DNA from: Alphaproteobacteria bacterium
GTDB lineage: Bacteria; Pseudomonadota; Alphaproteobacteria; JAEUKQ01; JAIBAD01
Length of the DNA stretch: 64,000 nt
Direction: 5' to 3'
Assembly (NCBI GenBank): GCA_019695395.1
Contig: JAIBAD010000002.1
Location: forward strand, 1 to 64,000
The position numbers and the translations under genes were made by a program. Below, in pieces: positions 7,561 through 16,536 of this stretch. The notes under the pieces are model-generated. The model saw only the letters and a program-made list of their open reading frames with translations, ran no database searches and was not told where the DNA came from. Each line of letters starts with the position of its first letter. Within the stretch, counting starts at the first letter, position 1.

Positions 7561-8754
7561 TTAATTAATTAAAGGATCTAAACTTTGAGGAGCAGGGTCC
7601 CGAATGACAATTTGGCCAGATTGTACTTCAAAAATTGCCAATCCTCGTTCAACTAATCCATTAGGTGTAAGTCTAAAAATACCATCAATTCCTTCAAACC
7701 CATTTCTTTGTGTAAGTGTTGGTAAAGCAAAAGGATCGTTCATATTTTTTTTGGATAAAAGAGCAGCCATCGCCACCATATCATAAGCAAGCGCTGTAAG
7801 TCTGGGAGGATCATTTTTATACAATTGACGATAACGAACTTGAAATTGATCCCATTGTTCCGTAGGGGGGGCCGCATACCATCCACCTTCCAATGATTGT
7901 TCTCGGCCAATATTTTCGTTGGCCCAAAGACTAGTTCCTAAATAGCGGATTTTTTTAGAATCTAATTCATGGCTATTTGCTAAAAAAGCAAGGCTTCTCA
8001 ATTTTTGTCCTTCTTCAGCAAGAAGAAGTGCATCTATAGATTTTGTCGGATCACTTTTTAATTGATTTATAACGGGCATCAAATCACGATTTTGAGGATC
8101 ATAAAGTATTTGATTAACAGGAATTAATTTTAAATTTGCCAAGGTATTTTTTGCCGTTTCAACAATAAGCCTTCCATAAGGGCCAGCAGGGGCAACCACT
8201 GCAAAATTTCTAAGACCTTGGCTATAAGCATAAGTTAAAATACGATTAACCTGAAGTGACGGAAGATTACCAATAATATGAACACCTTTGGTTACTGCTG
8301 AAGAATCTGTCGAAAAACTTATAACATGAATATTGGTGGGATTTGCAATAAGTGAAACAGGCAAAACTTCACTCCCGAAAACAGGGCCCAAAATCAACCG
8401 TGCCCCTTCACGTATAGCTTCACTTGCGGCTTGGGCAGCACTTGTTGGGGTACCTCCCGTATTTTTTATAATAAGTTCAAATTCTGGTCCCGCATGATCA
8501 AAAACTGCTAATTCGGCTGCATGGCCCATTGCTTGTCCTAAGGCCATATTTTTACCTGATAAAGGTAAAAGGAGAGCAACTTTAACAGTTGGTGAATTTA
8601 AAACTTGTTGATTAACAGATTTAGGGGCAGGGGTAAGAACAGGTTGAGAGCGTGTCGGATATGATTTTGATGGGACAGAGCGATCAAAAGCTTGACAGCC
8701 TGCTAAACTCATTAATAAAAAACAACAAAAGACAGATTTTTTTAAAATATACAT
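7561..8754 (-). CDS. LpoA-like penicillin-binding protein activator lipoprotein
   Basis: Outer-membrane lipoprotein with a type I periplasmic-binding-protein fold, related to the C-terminal domain of LpoA, which stimulates PBP1A peptidoglycan synthesis. The lipobox is SLAGC near residue 20. After a Pro/Ser-rich linker, VKVALLLPLSGKNMALGQAMGHAAELAVFD begins the binding-protein domain, and GARLILGPVFGSEV is its typical second strand. At 397 residues it lacks the N-terminal TPR-like domain of E. coli LpoA, as expected for alphaproteobacterial members. It is divergent from rsmI with the start codons about 100 bases apart; in E. coli, lpoA (yraM) also adjoins rsmI (yraL) and yraN. An ABC-type amino-acid-binding role is the alternative. 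Confidence 0.82.
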   Translation of the reverse strand: MYILKKSVFCCFLLMSLAGCQAFDRSVPSKSYPTRSQPVLTPAPKSVNQQVLNSPTVKVALLLPLSGKNMALGQAMGHAAELAVFDHAGPEFELIIKNTGGTPTSAAQAASEAIREGARLILGPVFGSEVLPVSLIANPTNIHVISFSTDSSAVTKGVHIIGNLPSLQVNRILTYAYSQGLRNFAVVAPAGPYGRLIVETAKNTLANLKLIPVNQILYDPQNRDLMPVINQLKSDPTKSIDALLLAEEGQKLRSLAFLANSHELDSKKIRYLGTSLWANENIGREQSLEGGWYAAPPTEQWDQFQVRYRQLYKNDPPRLTALAYDMVAMAALLSKKNMNDPFALPTLTQRNGFEGIDGIFRLTPNGLVERGLAIFEVQSGQIVIRDPAPQSLDPLIN

Positions 8755-8856
8755 GATATTTAGATCCTAAATGATCAAGGTAATAAATAACTTTCATCCT
8801 AATTTAACTCTGTTAAGATTTTAAGTAAACTAAAGTTTTAAGTACAAATCATAATC

Positions 8857-9753
8857 ATGACCAAAGTTTTAGATACTTCATTTTTACCTAAATTAGATTT
8901 AGAGTTAACCGAAAAAAACTCCCAAGCAATTTCTTCGGGTCTTTACTTAGTTGCAACCCCAATTGGTAATTTACAAGATATTTCACTTCGAGCTTTAACT
9001 ACTTTGGCCAAGGCTAATCTTATTGCCTGCGAAGATACACGAATTACCAAAAGATTACTTAATAAATACGGTATTACAACACCCGTTTTATCCTATCATG
9101 ATCATAATGCTGAAAAAATTCGTCCGATTTTATTAACAAGATTAGCCCATGGTGAATCGATTGCTTTAGTCAGTGATGCTGGTACACCTCTTATATCTGA
9201 TCCTGGATACAAACTTGTCCGGGCTTGTATAGATAAAAAAATTATGGTGACAACTATTCCTGGAGCTTCTTCTTTGCTTTCTGCCCTTCAGTTATCTGGT
9301 CTACCAACCGATCGATTTTTCTTTGTTGGGTTTTTACCCCCCAAATCCCATGCACGTAAGGTTATTTTGCAAGAGATAATCCACATACCTGCAACCTTAA
9401 TTTTTTTTGAAACAGGACCAAGATTAATTGCATCTCTGCAAGATATGGCTGAAATATGGGGTGAAAGGCAAGCATCTGTGGCAAGGGAGCTTACAAAAGT
9501 TTTTGAAGAAACCAAACGTGATACACTTGCCAACCTTTACACTTATTATAACCAACATGGTCATCCTAAAGGGGAAATTGTTATTGTAGTGGGGCCCCCT
9601 TCAAATGAAACATTGAACTATGACATTGATACTTTATTAAAAGAAGCCTTAGCAACAATGTCCTGCCGCGATGCTGTTAAAGAGATTGCCCAAAAAACAA
9701 ATATATCAAAGCAAAAAATATATAAACAAGCTTTAAAGAAAAATATAGAATAA
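8857..9753 (+). CDS. rsmI: 16S rRNA (cytidine-1402-2'-O)-methyltransferase
   Basis: Methylates the ribose of C1402 in the 16S rRNA decoding centre using SAM. It belongs to the tetrapyrrole methylase superfamily: GLYLVATPIGNLQDISLRAL near residues 28-47, CEDTR, and the SDAGTPLISDPGY and PGASSLLSALQLSGLPTDRF blocks. The 298-residue length is normal, with an RsmI C-terminal HTH-like segment ending in basic residues. Its TAA overlaps the ATG of the next gene (TAATG), so the two are coupled. It opens the rsmI-yraN-BON-gshB operon. Confidence 0.95.
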   Translation: MTKVLDTSFLPKLDLELTEKNSQAISSGLYLVATPIGNLQDISLRALTTLAKANLIACEDTRITKRLLNKYGITTPVLSYHDHNAEKIRPILLTRLAHGESIALVSDAGTPLISDPGYKLVRACIDKKIMVTTIPGASSLLSALQLSGLPTDRFFFVGFLPPKSHARKVILQEIIHIPATLIFFETGPRLIASLQDMAEIWGERQASVARELTKVFEETKRDTLANLYTYYNQHGHPKGEIVIVVGPPSNETLNYDIDTLLKEALATMSCRDAVKEIAQKTNISKQKIYKQALKKNIE

Positions 9754-10130
9754 TGATAAAACCAGCTTTACATAAACAAAAATATTATGCATGGAAAAAA
9801 GGAAAAAAAGCTGAATTTTTAGCGCGATGGTATCTTCGAATTTGTGGGTACAAAATACTTGATTATAATATTAAAACGTCATTAGGCGAAATTGATATAA
9901 TTGCCCGAAAAAAATCTTGTATCTTTATTATTGAAGTAAAAGCCAGAAAAGATTTAGATAAAGGATTAGAAGCTATTCAACACTATCAACAAAAACGTAT
10001 TCACAAAGCAACTTTATTGTGGTTACAAAAAACACCCCAATTTGGTGACTATTCAGTAAGATTTGTTGCTCTTTTAATTATACCTTTGCGTTTACCCAAA
10101 TTAATTTTAGATGCCTGGTTCATTGAATAA
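9753..10130 (+). CDS. YraN/UPF0102 endonuclease-like protein
   Basis: A 125-residue member of the YraN family, which has a restriction-endonuclease-like fold and no settled function. The motif LGEIDIIARKK followed by FIIEVKARK corresponds to the G-E-x-D-x-I ... E-V-K catalytic-like core. It is translationally coupled to rsmI (TAATG) and its end overlaps the BON gene start by 20 bases. The basic N-terminus (KKGKKAEF-A) is the usual start of the family. Confidence 0.88.
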   Translation: MIKPALHKQKYYAWKKGKKAEFLARWYLRICGYKILDYNIKTSLGEIDIIARKKSCIFIIEVKARKDLDKGLEAIQHYQQKRIHKATLLWLQKTPQFGDYSVRFVALLIIPLRLPKLILDAWFIE

Positions 10131-10710
10131 AAATAAATTTTATTTAAGTTATTTAATTTTATATTCTCTCTTCCTAGATGGATGCAGTTGGCAAAGTGCT
10201 GCCACCGGTACAGCTGCAACCATCGGCATTATGGCAACCCAAGAACGTGGATTTGGTGATACTGTAACCGATAATACTATGTGGCTTGCTCTTAATAAAA
10301 AATTATTAAGCTATTCAAACTTCATTTTTTTACATGTGGATAGTATTGTTTATGAGGGAAGAGTTTTATTAACAGGCTATGTCAAAAACCCCCACCACAG
10401 ATTATTGGCTGTCAAACTAGCTTGGCAAACCCAGGGGGTTCAAGAAGTTATTAATGAAATAATTATTACAAAAAAATCTGATCTTTTAGATTATGCGCAT
10501 GATGCATGGATTATTGGGCAATTAAAATCCAAAATTCTTATTGATCAAAAAATTCGTGCTATCAATTATGCAATTGAAGCAGCAGGGGGTATTGTTTATT
10601 TCTTGGGTATTGCCCAAGATCATGACGAGCTTCAACAAATTATTAATCATGCCCGTGATATACCCTATGTTAAAAAAGTTGTAAGTTATGTACGAATAAA
10701 AGAATTATGA
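10111..10710 (+). CDS. BON-domain outer-membrane lipoprotein (DolP/YraP-like)
   Basis: A 199-residue lipoprotein with lipobox FLDGC near residue 25 and two BON domains (about 60-125 and 130-195), each with the VLLTGYV-like or VYFLGIA-like strand characteristic of the fold. E. coli DolP (YraP, 191 residues) has the same layout and supports outer-membrane integrity and BAM function. The mature start has the family's ERGFGDTVTDN segment. Its gene overlaps yraN by 20 bases and follows rsmI-yraN, the same order as E. coli yraL-yraN-yraP but without diaA (yraO). Identification is strong by sequence and synteny. Confidence 0.88.
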   Translation: MPGSLNKNKFYLSYLILYSLFLDGCSWQSAATGTAATIGIMATQERGFGDTVTDNTMWLALNKKLLSYSNFIFLHVDSIVYEGRVLLTGYVKNPHHRLLAVKLAWQTQGVQEVINEIIITKKSDLLDYAHDAWIIGQLKSKILIDQKIRAINYAIEAAGGIVYFLGIAQDHDELQQIINHARDIPYVKKVVSYVRIKEL

Positions 10711-10754
10711 TTATAATTTTTTGTGATATTACATTTTTGTAGAAAGTATAAGGA

Positions 10755-11708
10755 ATGTTAAAAATAGCCCTACAAATGGATCCCATTGAAACAATCAATA
10801 TTAAAAAAGATAGCACCTTTCTTTTAGGACTAGAGGCACAAAGACGTGGGTATGAGCTTTTTTATTATAATCCTAAAAATTTAAGTTTAGAGGGAAAAAA
10901 ACTATATGCCACAGGGCATTTCATATCTTTATACAATAATGCTGATAAATTTGTGGATTTAAAAAGTGTAGAAAAAATTGATCTTAGAACTTTTAATATT
11001 ATCCTTTTGCGCCAAGATCCACCCTTTGATATGGCATATATTACAACAACCTATTTTTTAGAGCGTCTTCATCCCAAAACTTTGGTTGTGAATAATCCTT
11101 TATCTGTTCGTAGCGGTCCAGAAAAACTTTTGACAATGGATTTTGTTGATTTTATTCCACCAACTTTAATCACATCTAATACGGATGATATTATTAGTTT
11201 TCGTAAAGAACACAAGGATATTATTATTAAACCTCTTTACGGCAACGGAGGAGCAGGTGTTTTTCATATTAAATCTGATGACGAAAATTTCAAAGTTGTT
11301 CTAGAATTTTATGGTCAATTTTTTAAAGAACCCGTGGTTGTGCAACAATACATACCAGATGTACGTTCAGGAGATAAAAGAATTATTTTAATTAATGGTA
11401 GTGCAGCAGGTGCAATTAACCGCATTCCACCCATGGGGGAGGTACGTTCTAATATGCATATAGGGGGATTGCCCCAGGCAACCACATTAACCAAGCGTGA
11501 CCAAGAAATTTGTGAAGCTTTAAAACCCATGTTAAAAAAACAAGGTCTTATTTTTACAGGCATTGATGTTATTGGAAACTATTTAACAGAAATTAATATC
11601 ACATCACCTACAGGACTTCATGAAATTAATCATTTTGATCATGTTCATCTTGAGCGTATTTTATGGGATTCAATAGAAGAGGTTTATACGCAAACTAGAT
11701 CATCATAA
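10755..11708 (+). CDS. gshB: glutathione synthetase
   Basis: ATP-grasp ligase that joins glycine to gamma-glutamylcysteine to form glutathione. KIALQMDPIETINIKKDST at the N-terminus, the LRQDPPFDMAYITTTYFLE block, the flexible loop IIIKPLYGNGGAGVF and the C-terminal NITSPTGLHEIN are hallmark segments. The 317-residue length is normal. It is the fourth gene of the rsmI-yraN-BON-gshB run. An SD-like AAGGA precedes the ATG. Its last six bases overlap the end of a convergent transporter gene. Confidence 0.96.
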   Translation: MLKIALQMDPIETINIKKDSTFLLGLEAQRRGYELFYYNPKNLSLEGKKLYATGHFISLYNNADKFVDLKSVEKIDLRTFNIILLRQDPPFDMAYITTTYFLERLHPKTLVVNNPLSVRSGPEKLLTMDFVDFIPPTLITSNTDDIISFRKEHKDIIIKPLYGNGGAGVFHIKSDDENFKVVLEFYGQFFKEPVVVQQYIPDVRSGDKRIILINGSAAGAINRIPPMGEVRSNMHIGGLPQATTLTKRDQEICEALKPMLKKQGLIFTGIDVIGNYLTEINITSPTGLHEINHFDHVHLERILWDSIEEVYTQTRSS

Positions 11709-12602
11709 AGATTTAACTTGGCGTTTAATAGTTTCACGGTGCGCAATATAAAGCCCACTTGAAATAATAATCACAGCACCTAATATAAGCGTAAAAGTTG
11801 GCGTAAAATGCCAAATCAAATAATCAAAAATCATAGCAAAAACCAAATGTAAATATTCAAAAGGTGCAATGATGGATACAGACGCAAAACGAAATGCTTG
11901 TGTCATTAAAAGTTGGCCACATCCCCCCAATATGCCTATAAGAGCCAACATAAAAAAATGAAAGGGTGTTGGTAAAACCCATCCCAAAGGCCAAGTTGCA
12001 AGACCAATAAGAGCTGCAAAAAAGGTAAAATAAAAAACAATTCTTTGGGGTGGTTCTGTTGCCGTCAATTTACGAATAGCAATCATAGCAAGTGCGTAAA
12101 AAAAAGCACCCATAATAGGAAGAAGTAAAGTTAAACGTAAAGATTCTATATCCCAAAATCTTGTCATAATAAGAACACCAACAAATCCAATAATAACGGC
12201 CATCCATCTTCTGATACCTACTTTTTCTTGAAGGAGAGGGATAGAAAGTACTGTTAGAAATATCGGACCTGAAAGACCAAAAGCAGTCGCTTCAGCCAAA
12301 GGCAAAAAGGAAAGTCCTGCAAAAAAGCCCACCATGGATATCACCCCATACAAAGAGCGAAGCAAATGATTTTTCCACTGGCTAGCTTTTAAAAGGCTAA
12401 AAATATCTGAACGGAAAAAAAGAACACTAATGGGAATAAAAGCAAAAAAATTACGGCAAAAAACAATTTGCCCTGTGGGATAATATTGGGAAATCCATTT
12501 AATAACAACATCCATACAACTAAAAAAAATTACAGATAAAACCATAAAAATAATACCTTTGGATGGTTTATTATCATGATAGGTACGAGACAAAGATGTC
12601 AT
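11703..12602 (-). CDS. EamA/DMT-family membrane transporter
   Basis: A 299-residue inner-membrane protein with about ten hydrophobic segments in two EamA repeats, as in drug/metabolite transporters. The start (GIIFMVLSVIFFSCMDVVIKW), the FCRNFFAF segment and the second-repeat GGCGQLLMTQAF-FA followed by APFEYLHLVFA are typical. The C-terminus is short and basic, predicted cytoplasmic. Substrate cannot be inferred; members export amino acids, metabolites or take up S-adenosylmethionine. The gene converges on gshB with a 6-base overlap and has no visible partner gene. Confidence 0.85.
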   Translation of the reverse strand: MTSLSRTYHDNKPSKGIIFMVLSVIFFSCMDVVIKWISQYYPTGQIVFCRNFFAFIPISVLFFRSDIFSLLKASQWKNHLLRSLYGVISMVGFFAGLSFLPLAEATAFGLSGPIFLTVLSIPLLQEKVGIRRWMAVIIGFVGVLIMTRFWDIESLRLTLLLPIMGAFFYALAMIAIRKLTATEPPQRIVFYFTFFAALIGLATWPLGWVLPTPFHFFMLALIGILGGCGQLLMTQAFRFASVSIIAPFEYLHLVFAMIFDYLIWHFTPTFTLILGAVIIISSGLYIAHRETIKRQVKSL

Positions 12603-12653
12603 AGAATAAACTATAAGTTAAATTTATTTTTAAAAATTACATTACAAAACCTT

Positions 12654-12684
12654 TAAGCTTTTATTCAAAAAGCTTAGATTTTTT
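12654..12684 (+). other. terminator-like hairpin in a divergent spacer
   Basis: A 9-bp perfect stem TAAGCTTTT / AAAAGCTTA with loop ATTCA is followed by GATTTTTT. It sits in the 237-base spacer between the divergently transcribed transporter gene and comM, where a terminator is not expected. It could end a short unannotated transcript or act as a leader element for comM. The remaining spacer shows nothing clear. Confidence 0.45.
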
Positions 12685-12839
12685 AAATTTAATTGAAGAT
12701 GAATCATCAAAGAAAATTAAAAATCATTCTATCTAATTATTGACATGAATGCAATCTATCAGAAGATTTTTTAATGGATTTTATTGAAAAATAATTTAGA
12801 TTTTAAATTGCTTCTAAATTTTAAAGTAACGTAATAATT

Positions 12840-14357
12840 ATGGTTGCACACATAAAAACAGTTGCCTTTCGTGGTATTGATGTTCTTGAAGTTGATGTTC
12901 AAGTTCAATTATCTTCGGGTCTTCCAAGTTTTACCTTGGTTGGATTACCCGATAAAGCCGTTGGTGAAAGTAAAGAGCGAATTAGGGCTGCTTTTAATGC
13001 TCTGGGGTTAGCTTTACCTTCTAAAAGAATTACCGTTAATCTTGCCCCTGCTGATCTTTTTAAAGAGGGAAGTCATTATGATTTACCAATTGCAGTTGGA
13101 TTATTGGTTGCTTTAAACGTTTTACCAGCTGAAGAAATCAGTGAGTATTATATTTTGGGTGAGCTTGGCTTAGATGGTAGTATATCTGCTGTCACAGGGA
13201 TTTTACCAGCATCTATTCAAGCTTATGCAAAAAATATGGGACTTATTTGTCCCCTCTCTCAGGGAAGTGAAGCTGCATGGTCAGGATCAAAATCTATTTT
13301 AGCAGCTGCTAATATTTTAAATCTAATCAATCATTTTAAGGGTACCCAAATTTTATCCCCACCAGAAGCAAAATTAACCAACCATTCTGAAAAATTTTCT
13401 GATCTTCAAGATATCAAAGGCCAGAATTCTGCTAAAAGAGCCCTAGAAATCGCTGCTGCAGGTGGCCATAATTTGGTTATGATTGGTCCACCTGGATCAG
13501 GTAAATCCATGTTGGCATCAAGATTACCAGGTTTACTTCCGCCACTTTCTTCACAGGAAGCTTTAGAAATAAGCATGATCCACAGTTTGGCAGGGCAATT
13601 AAATACCAATGGACTTGTTCAAACAAGACCTTTTCGTGAGCCCCATCATTCGGCGTCTCTTGCCTCTATGGTGGGGGGTGGAAATAAAGCAAAACCCGGT
13701 GAAATTTCATTGGCCCATCTTGGGGTTTTATTTTTAGACGAATTACCAGAATTTTCCAGACAAACTTTGGAATCATTACGTCAACCTCTTGAAACTGGAT
13801 CTGTTACAATTGCCAGAGCATCTCATCACGTGACATATCCCGCACGTTTTCAATTGATTGCTGCTATGAATCCATGCAGATGTGGATATCTTGATAATTC
13901 AAAGCTTGCTTGTACCAAAGCACCCAAATGCGCCATGGATTATCAAGCAAAAATTTCTGGGCCCTTTTTTGATCGTCTTGATCTTTATTGTGATGTGCCT
14001 GCAATTAAACCTGATGATTTATCTTCTTCACCAAAAAGTGAACCTTCAGAACAAGTGGCAATGCGGGTTTTAAAAGCACGACAAAAACAACAGGGACGAT
14101 TTCAATCTCTCCAAACAAATTATATTCCAAGATATAATGCAGAAATGACAAGTAAACTAGTTGATGAAACATCAAAGCCTGACACAGAAGGATTAACCAT
14201 GCTTAATCAAGCTTGTGAAAAATTCCATCTTTCAGCAAGATCTTACTATCGCATTTTAAAAGTAGCGCGAACCATTGCCGATCTTTGCGACGAACCAGCT
14301 GTTAGAAAAAACCATATTGCTGAAGCTTTAACCTATCGCCGCCTTGTTTACAATTAA
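12840..14357 (+). CDS. comM: YifB/ComM family Mg-chelatase-like AAA+ ATPase
   Basis: Hexameric helicase-like ATPase; ComM promotes branch migration during integration of transforming DNA. The 505-residue protein has the N-terminal S5/Lon-like domain (HIKTVAFRGIDVLEVDVQVQ, LPSFTLVGLPDKAVGESKERIRAAF), Walker A GPPGSGKS near residue 220, Walker B VLFLDELPEF, the FREPHHSAS block, MNPCRCGY with further Cys residues (possible zinc site), and the C-terminal Mg_chelatase_C helical region with SARSYYRILKVARTIADL. Its presence does not by itself prove competence. It is convergent with hinT, with seven bases between the stop codons. Confidence 0.93.
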   Translation: MVAHIKTVAFRGIDVLEVDVQVQLSSGLPSFTLVGLPDKAVGESKERIRAAFNALGLALPSKRITVNLAPADLFKEGSHYDLPIAVGLLVALNVLPAEEISEYYILGELGLDGSISAVTGILPASIQAYAKNMGLICPLSQGSEAAWSGSKSILAAANILNLINHFKGTQILSPPEAKLTNHSEKFSDLQDIKGQNSAKRALEIAAAGGHNLVMIGPPGSGKSMLASRLPGLLPPLSSQEALEISMIHSLAGQLNTNGLVQTRPFREPHHSASLASMVGGGNKAKPGEISLAHLGVLFLDELPEFSRQTLESLRQPLETGSVTIARASHHVTYPARFQLIAAMNPCRCGYLDNSKLACTKAPKCAMDYQAKISGPFFDRLDLYCDVPAIKPDDLSSSPKSEPSEQVAMRVLKARQKQQGRFQSLQTNYIPRYNAEMTSKLVDETSKPDTEGLTMLNQACEKFHLSARSYYRILKVARTIADLCDEPAVRKNHIAEALTYRRLVYN

Positions 14358-14364
14358 GTATAAA

Positions 14365-14742
14365 TCAGATTTCTTTTCTTTTAACTGAAACCATAGGCCC
14401 CAATTCTTGCCCCCCCATCAAATGCACATGAAAATGGGGAACCTCCTGATGTGCGTTTTTTCCATGATTAGCAATAAGCCTATACCCATCTTCATCAAGG
14501 CCAAGATCTGTGGCAATTTTTCCGACAGCTTTGATAAAACCAGCCATTTCTTGGTCTGATGCCTTTTTTGAAAAATCAGCAAAAGAAACATAGTTTTTTT
14601 TGGGTATAATTAAAATATGGTGTTGAGTTTGAGGTCTAATATCCTGAAAAGCTAAAACGTGATCATTTTCATAAATTTTAGCACAGGGCAATTCACCCCG
14701 TAAAATACGGGCAAAAATATTTTGTGGATCATAAGATATCAT
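14365..14742 (-). CDS. HIT family purine nucleotide hydrolase (HinT-like)
   Basis: A 125-residue histidine-triad protein that hydrolyses nucleoside phosphoramidates such as aminoacyl-adenylates. The triad is in PHFHVHLMGG near residues 106-115, and the N-terminal IFARILRGELPCAKIYENDHVLAFQDI segment is the HinT nucleotide-binding start. Length is typical. The gene is convergent with comM and about 40 bases downstream of the AraC-type regulator, but no functional link is apparent. Confidence 0.93.
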   Translation of the reverse strand: MISYDPQNIFARILRGELPCAKIYENDHVLAFQDIRPQTQHHILIIPKKNYVSFADFSKKASDQEMAGFIKAVGKIATDLGLDEDGYRLIANHGKNAHQEVPHFHVHLMGGQELGPMVSVKRKEI

Positions 14743-14784
14743 ACTTATCTTTCAATTTTTAAATTAATATTTTACATATTTATT

Positions 14785-15723
14785 TTAATTACTTTTTATA
14801 TCTTGAACTGATGATTTTTGTAAAGGTATACAGAGATCTGTTAAAAGATCTGGTTCTGGTGTATTTGTCCAACTATTTAAATAAATATCCAAACAAGGTC
14901 TTTCATTATCAATTAAATAGGGGCTTTGGGGCAACCAACTTCCTATCATTTGTTGAAAAATATTTCCTATTTTTGTATAGGATCCTTGATGTCTGGTTAT
15001 AGCCCAATATCCACCTGGAAATGTACCAAACTTCATAGGGGGTTCAATCTTTATATCTTTTTCATTATTGATAGAAAAAGCAGCATCATAGCGCAATTGA
15101 TGGGCTGGTACTACAGAAGGATCATCCCATGAAAATCCATAGATAGCTGTATCTCTTTTAATGTATCCTCGTGATCCAGCCCAGGGAAGCAATTGTTTAA
15201 AAACATTTCCAACCTCATTATAAGGACCAACATGATGGATATAAACAATAGGATGTGATTTAATTTCTTTAATTGTAACGTTCATAGGAGATTCCTTTAT
15301 AACGGGTTCAAATGTTAATTTTAAGGGTGAAAATTCTGCACGAACTGCATAATTTCCAAAATTATAAGGACCAGTCTTTATATCATGAGCTAACAGGTGC
15401 GACGGATTAAAACCAAAATATTTTTTAAAAGCTCGGCTGAAAGATTCCAAATTTTCATAGCCAATTTCAAATGCTGTTTGGGTAACATCCAAATGACCTT
15501 GGGTTAAAAGATGATATGCATATTCTAATCTTAAACGACGGATTAAATCTGCAACTGTTTCACCTGTTAATCCTCGAAAAATTCTATGAAAGTGAAAAGG
15601 TGAAAAACATGCAACTTCAGCAAGTTTATCCAAAGATATATGTTGGTTAAGATTTTGACATATATAATCAAGAGAACGTCCTATACGATCAATATAAAAC
15701 TCTGTTGTCTTTTTCATTTTCAT
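14785..15723 (-). CDS. AraC-family regulator with GyrI-like ligand domain
   Basis: A 312-residue transcription factor. The N-terminal 110 residues hold the two AraC helix-turn-helix motifs (LDKLAEVACFSPFHFHRIFRGLTGETVADLIRRLRLEYA and TQTAFEIGYENLESFSRAFKKYFGFNPS). Residues 145-305 are a GyrI/SbmC-like effector-binding domain (MNVTIKEIKSHPIVYIHHVGPYNEVG, then GTFPGGYWAITRHQGSY). This is the Rob/SoxS-like architecture with a small-molecule pocket; such proteins usually control efflux or detoxification genes. A divergent spacer with hslV follows, but nothing nearby is an obvious target. The ligand is unknown. Confidence 0.9.
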   Translation of the reverse strand: MKMKKTTEFYIDRIGRSLDYICQNLNQHISLDKLAEVACFSPFHFHRIFRGLTGETVADLIRRLRLEYAYHLLTQGHLDVTQTAFEIGYENLESFSRAFKKYFGFNPSHLLAHDIKTGPYNFGNYAVRAEFSPLKLTFEPVIKESPMNVTIKEIKSHPIVYIHHVGPYNEVGNVFKQLLPWAGSRGYIKRDTAIYGFSWDDPSVVPAHQLRYDAAFSINNEKDIKIEPPMKFGTFPGGYWAITRHQGSYTKIGNIFQQMIGSWLPQSPYLIDNERPCLDIYLNSWTNTPEPDLLTDLCIPLQKSSVQDIKSN

Positions 15724-15954
15724 AAAATTTATATCTCTATTAACTTGTTTAAAAAATGATCCTTTTTCAAATAACCTTATAGAAATTATATTTTAATGCT
15801 TGATGAAGTTTGCTATTTTAAAAAATTATTTCAATACTTGTTCATGAAATGTATTGTCATAATGGTTTTTGTAAAATACACTTTCATTTTATTTTTACTC
15901 AATGAAATAAAACCTTTATATCTTTAAGTAATTTTAAAATATTTAAACACACCC

Positions 15955-15983
15955 CTTGAAGTATTATAAAATTTAGCCTATTT
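15955..15983 (+). promoter_or_regulatory. heat-shock (RpoH-type) promoter of hslVU
   Basis: CTTGAA (15955-15960, within CCCCTTGAA) and CCTATTT (15977-15983) are spaced by 16 bases, matching the alphaproteobacterial RpoH pattern CTTGAA plus CYTATNT. Transcription would start at about 15989-15991, on or beside the hslV ATG. HslVU is a known heat-shock operon, which supports the call. Confidence 0.65.
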
Positions 15984-15990
15984 GAAACAT

Positions 15991-16536
15991 ATGTCTTCTT
16001 CTGAACAACAATGGCACGGAACCACAATTCTTTCTGTCCGCAAAAAAGGGCAAGTCGTCATCGCTGGTGATGGCCAGGTTTCCTTTGGATCAACTGTTAT
16101 CAAATCTAATGCAAAAAAGGTAAGACGTTTAGGTAAAGGTAATGTTATTGCGGGGTTTGCAGGAGCAACCGCAGATGCTTTAACTTTATTTGAGCGCTTA
16201 GAAGCTAAATTAGAACAATATCCAAGCCAATTAGCTAGAGCTTGTGTTGATTTAGCTAAAGATTGGCGTACAGATCGATATTTACGAAGGCTTGAAGCTA
16301 TGATGGCGGTAGCTGATGATACCGTTAGTTTAATCTTAACAGGTACAGGTGATGTTTTAGAACCTGAAGATGGATTAATTGGTATTGGTTCTGGGGGACA
16401 ATTTGCCCTTGCTGCAGCAAGAGCTTTACTTGATCAAGATTCTTTTTCTGCAGAACAAATAGCCAGAAAATCTATGAAAATTGCTGCAGATATTTGTATT
16501 TACACCAACACCAACATTCTTATTGAAACATTATGA
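15991..16536 (+). CDS. hslV: ATP-dependent protease subunit HslV
   Basis: Threonine protease of the HslVU (ClpYQ) complex that degrades misfolded cytosolic proteins. After a ten-residue propeptide ([10 protein letters not shown]) the catalytic Thr11 starts [26 protein letters not shown], the family signature. Mature length is about 171. The frame also opens at a TTG at 15982, but that lies inside the promoter -10 region, so the ATG at 15991 is chosen; no SD precedes it, consistent with a leaderless message. Its TGA overlaps the hslU ATG by four bases (ATGA). It is the first gene of hslVU. Confidence 0.96.
   Translation: MSSSEQQWHGTTILSVRKKGQVVIAGDGQVSFGSTVIKSNAKKVRRLGKGNVIAGFAGATADALTLFERLEAKLEQYPSQLARACVDLAKDWRTDRYLRRLEAMMAVADDTVSLILTGTGDVLEPEDGLIGIGSGGQFALAAARALLDQDSFSAEQIARKSMKIAADICIYTNTNILIETL

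Noticed and set aside
15982-15990. TTG start for hslV adding MKH
   Set aside because: It lies inside the -10 element of the heat-shock promoter and lacks an SD; the ATG at 15991 places the catalytic Thr normally.
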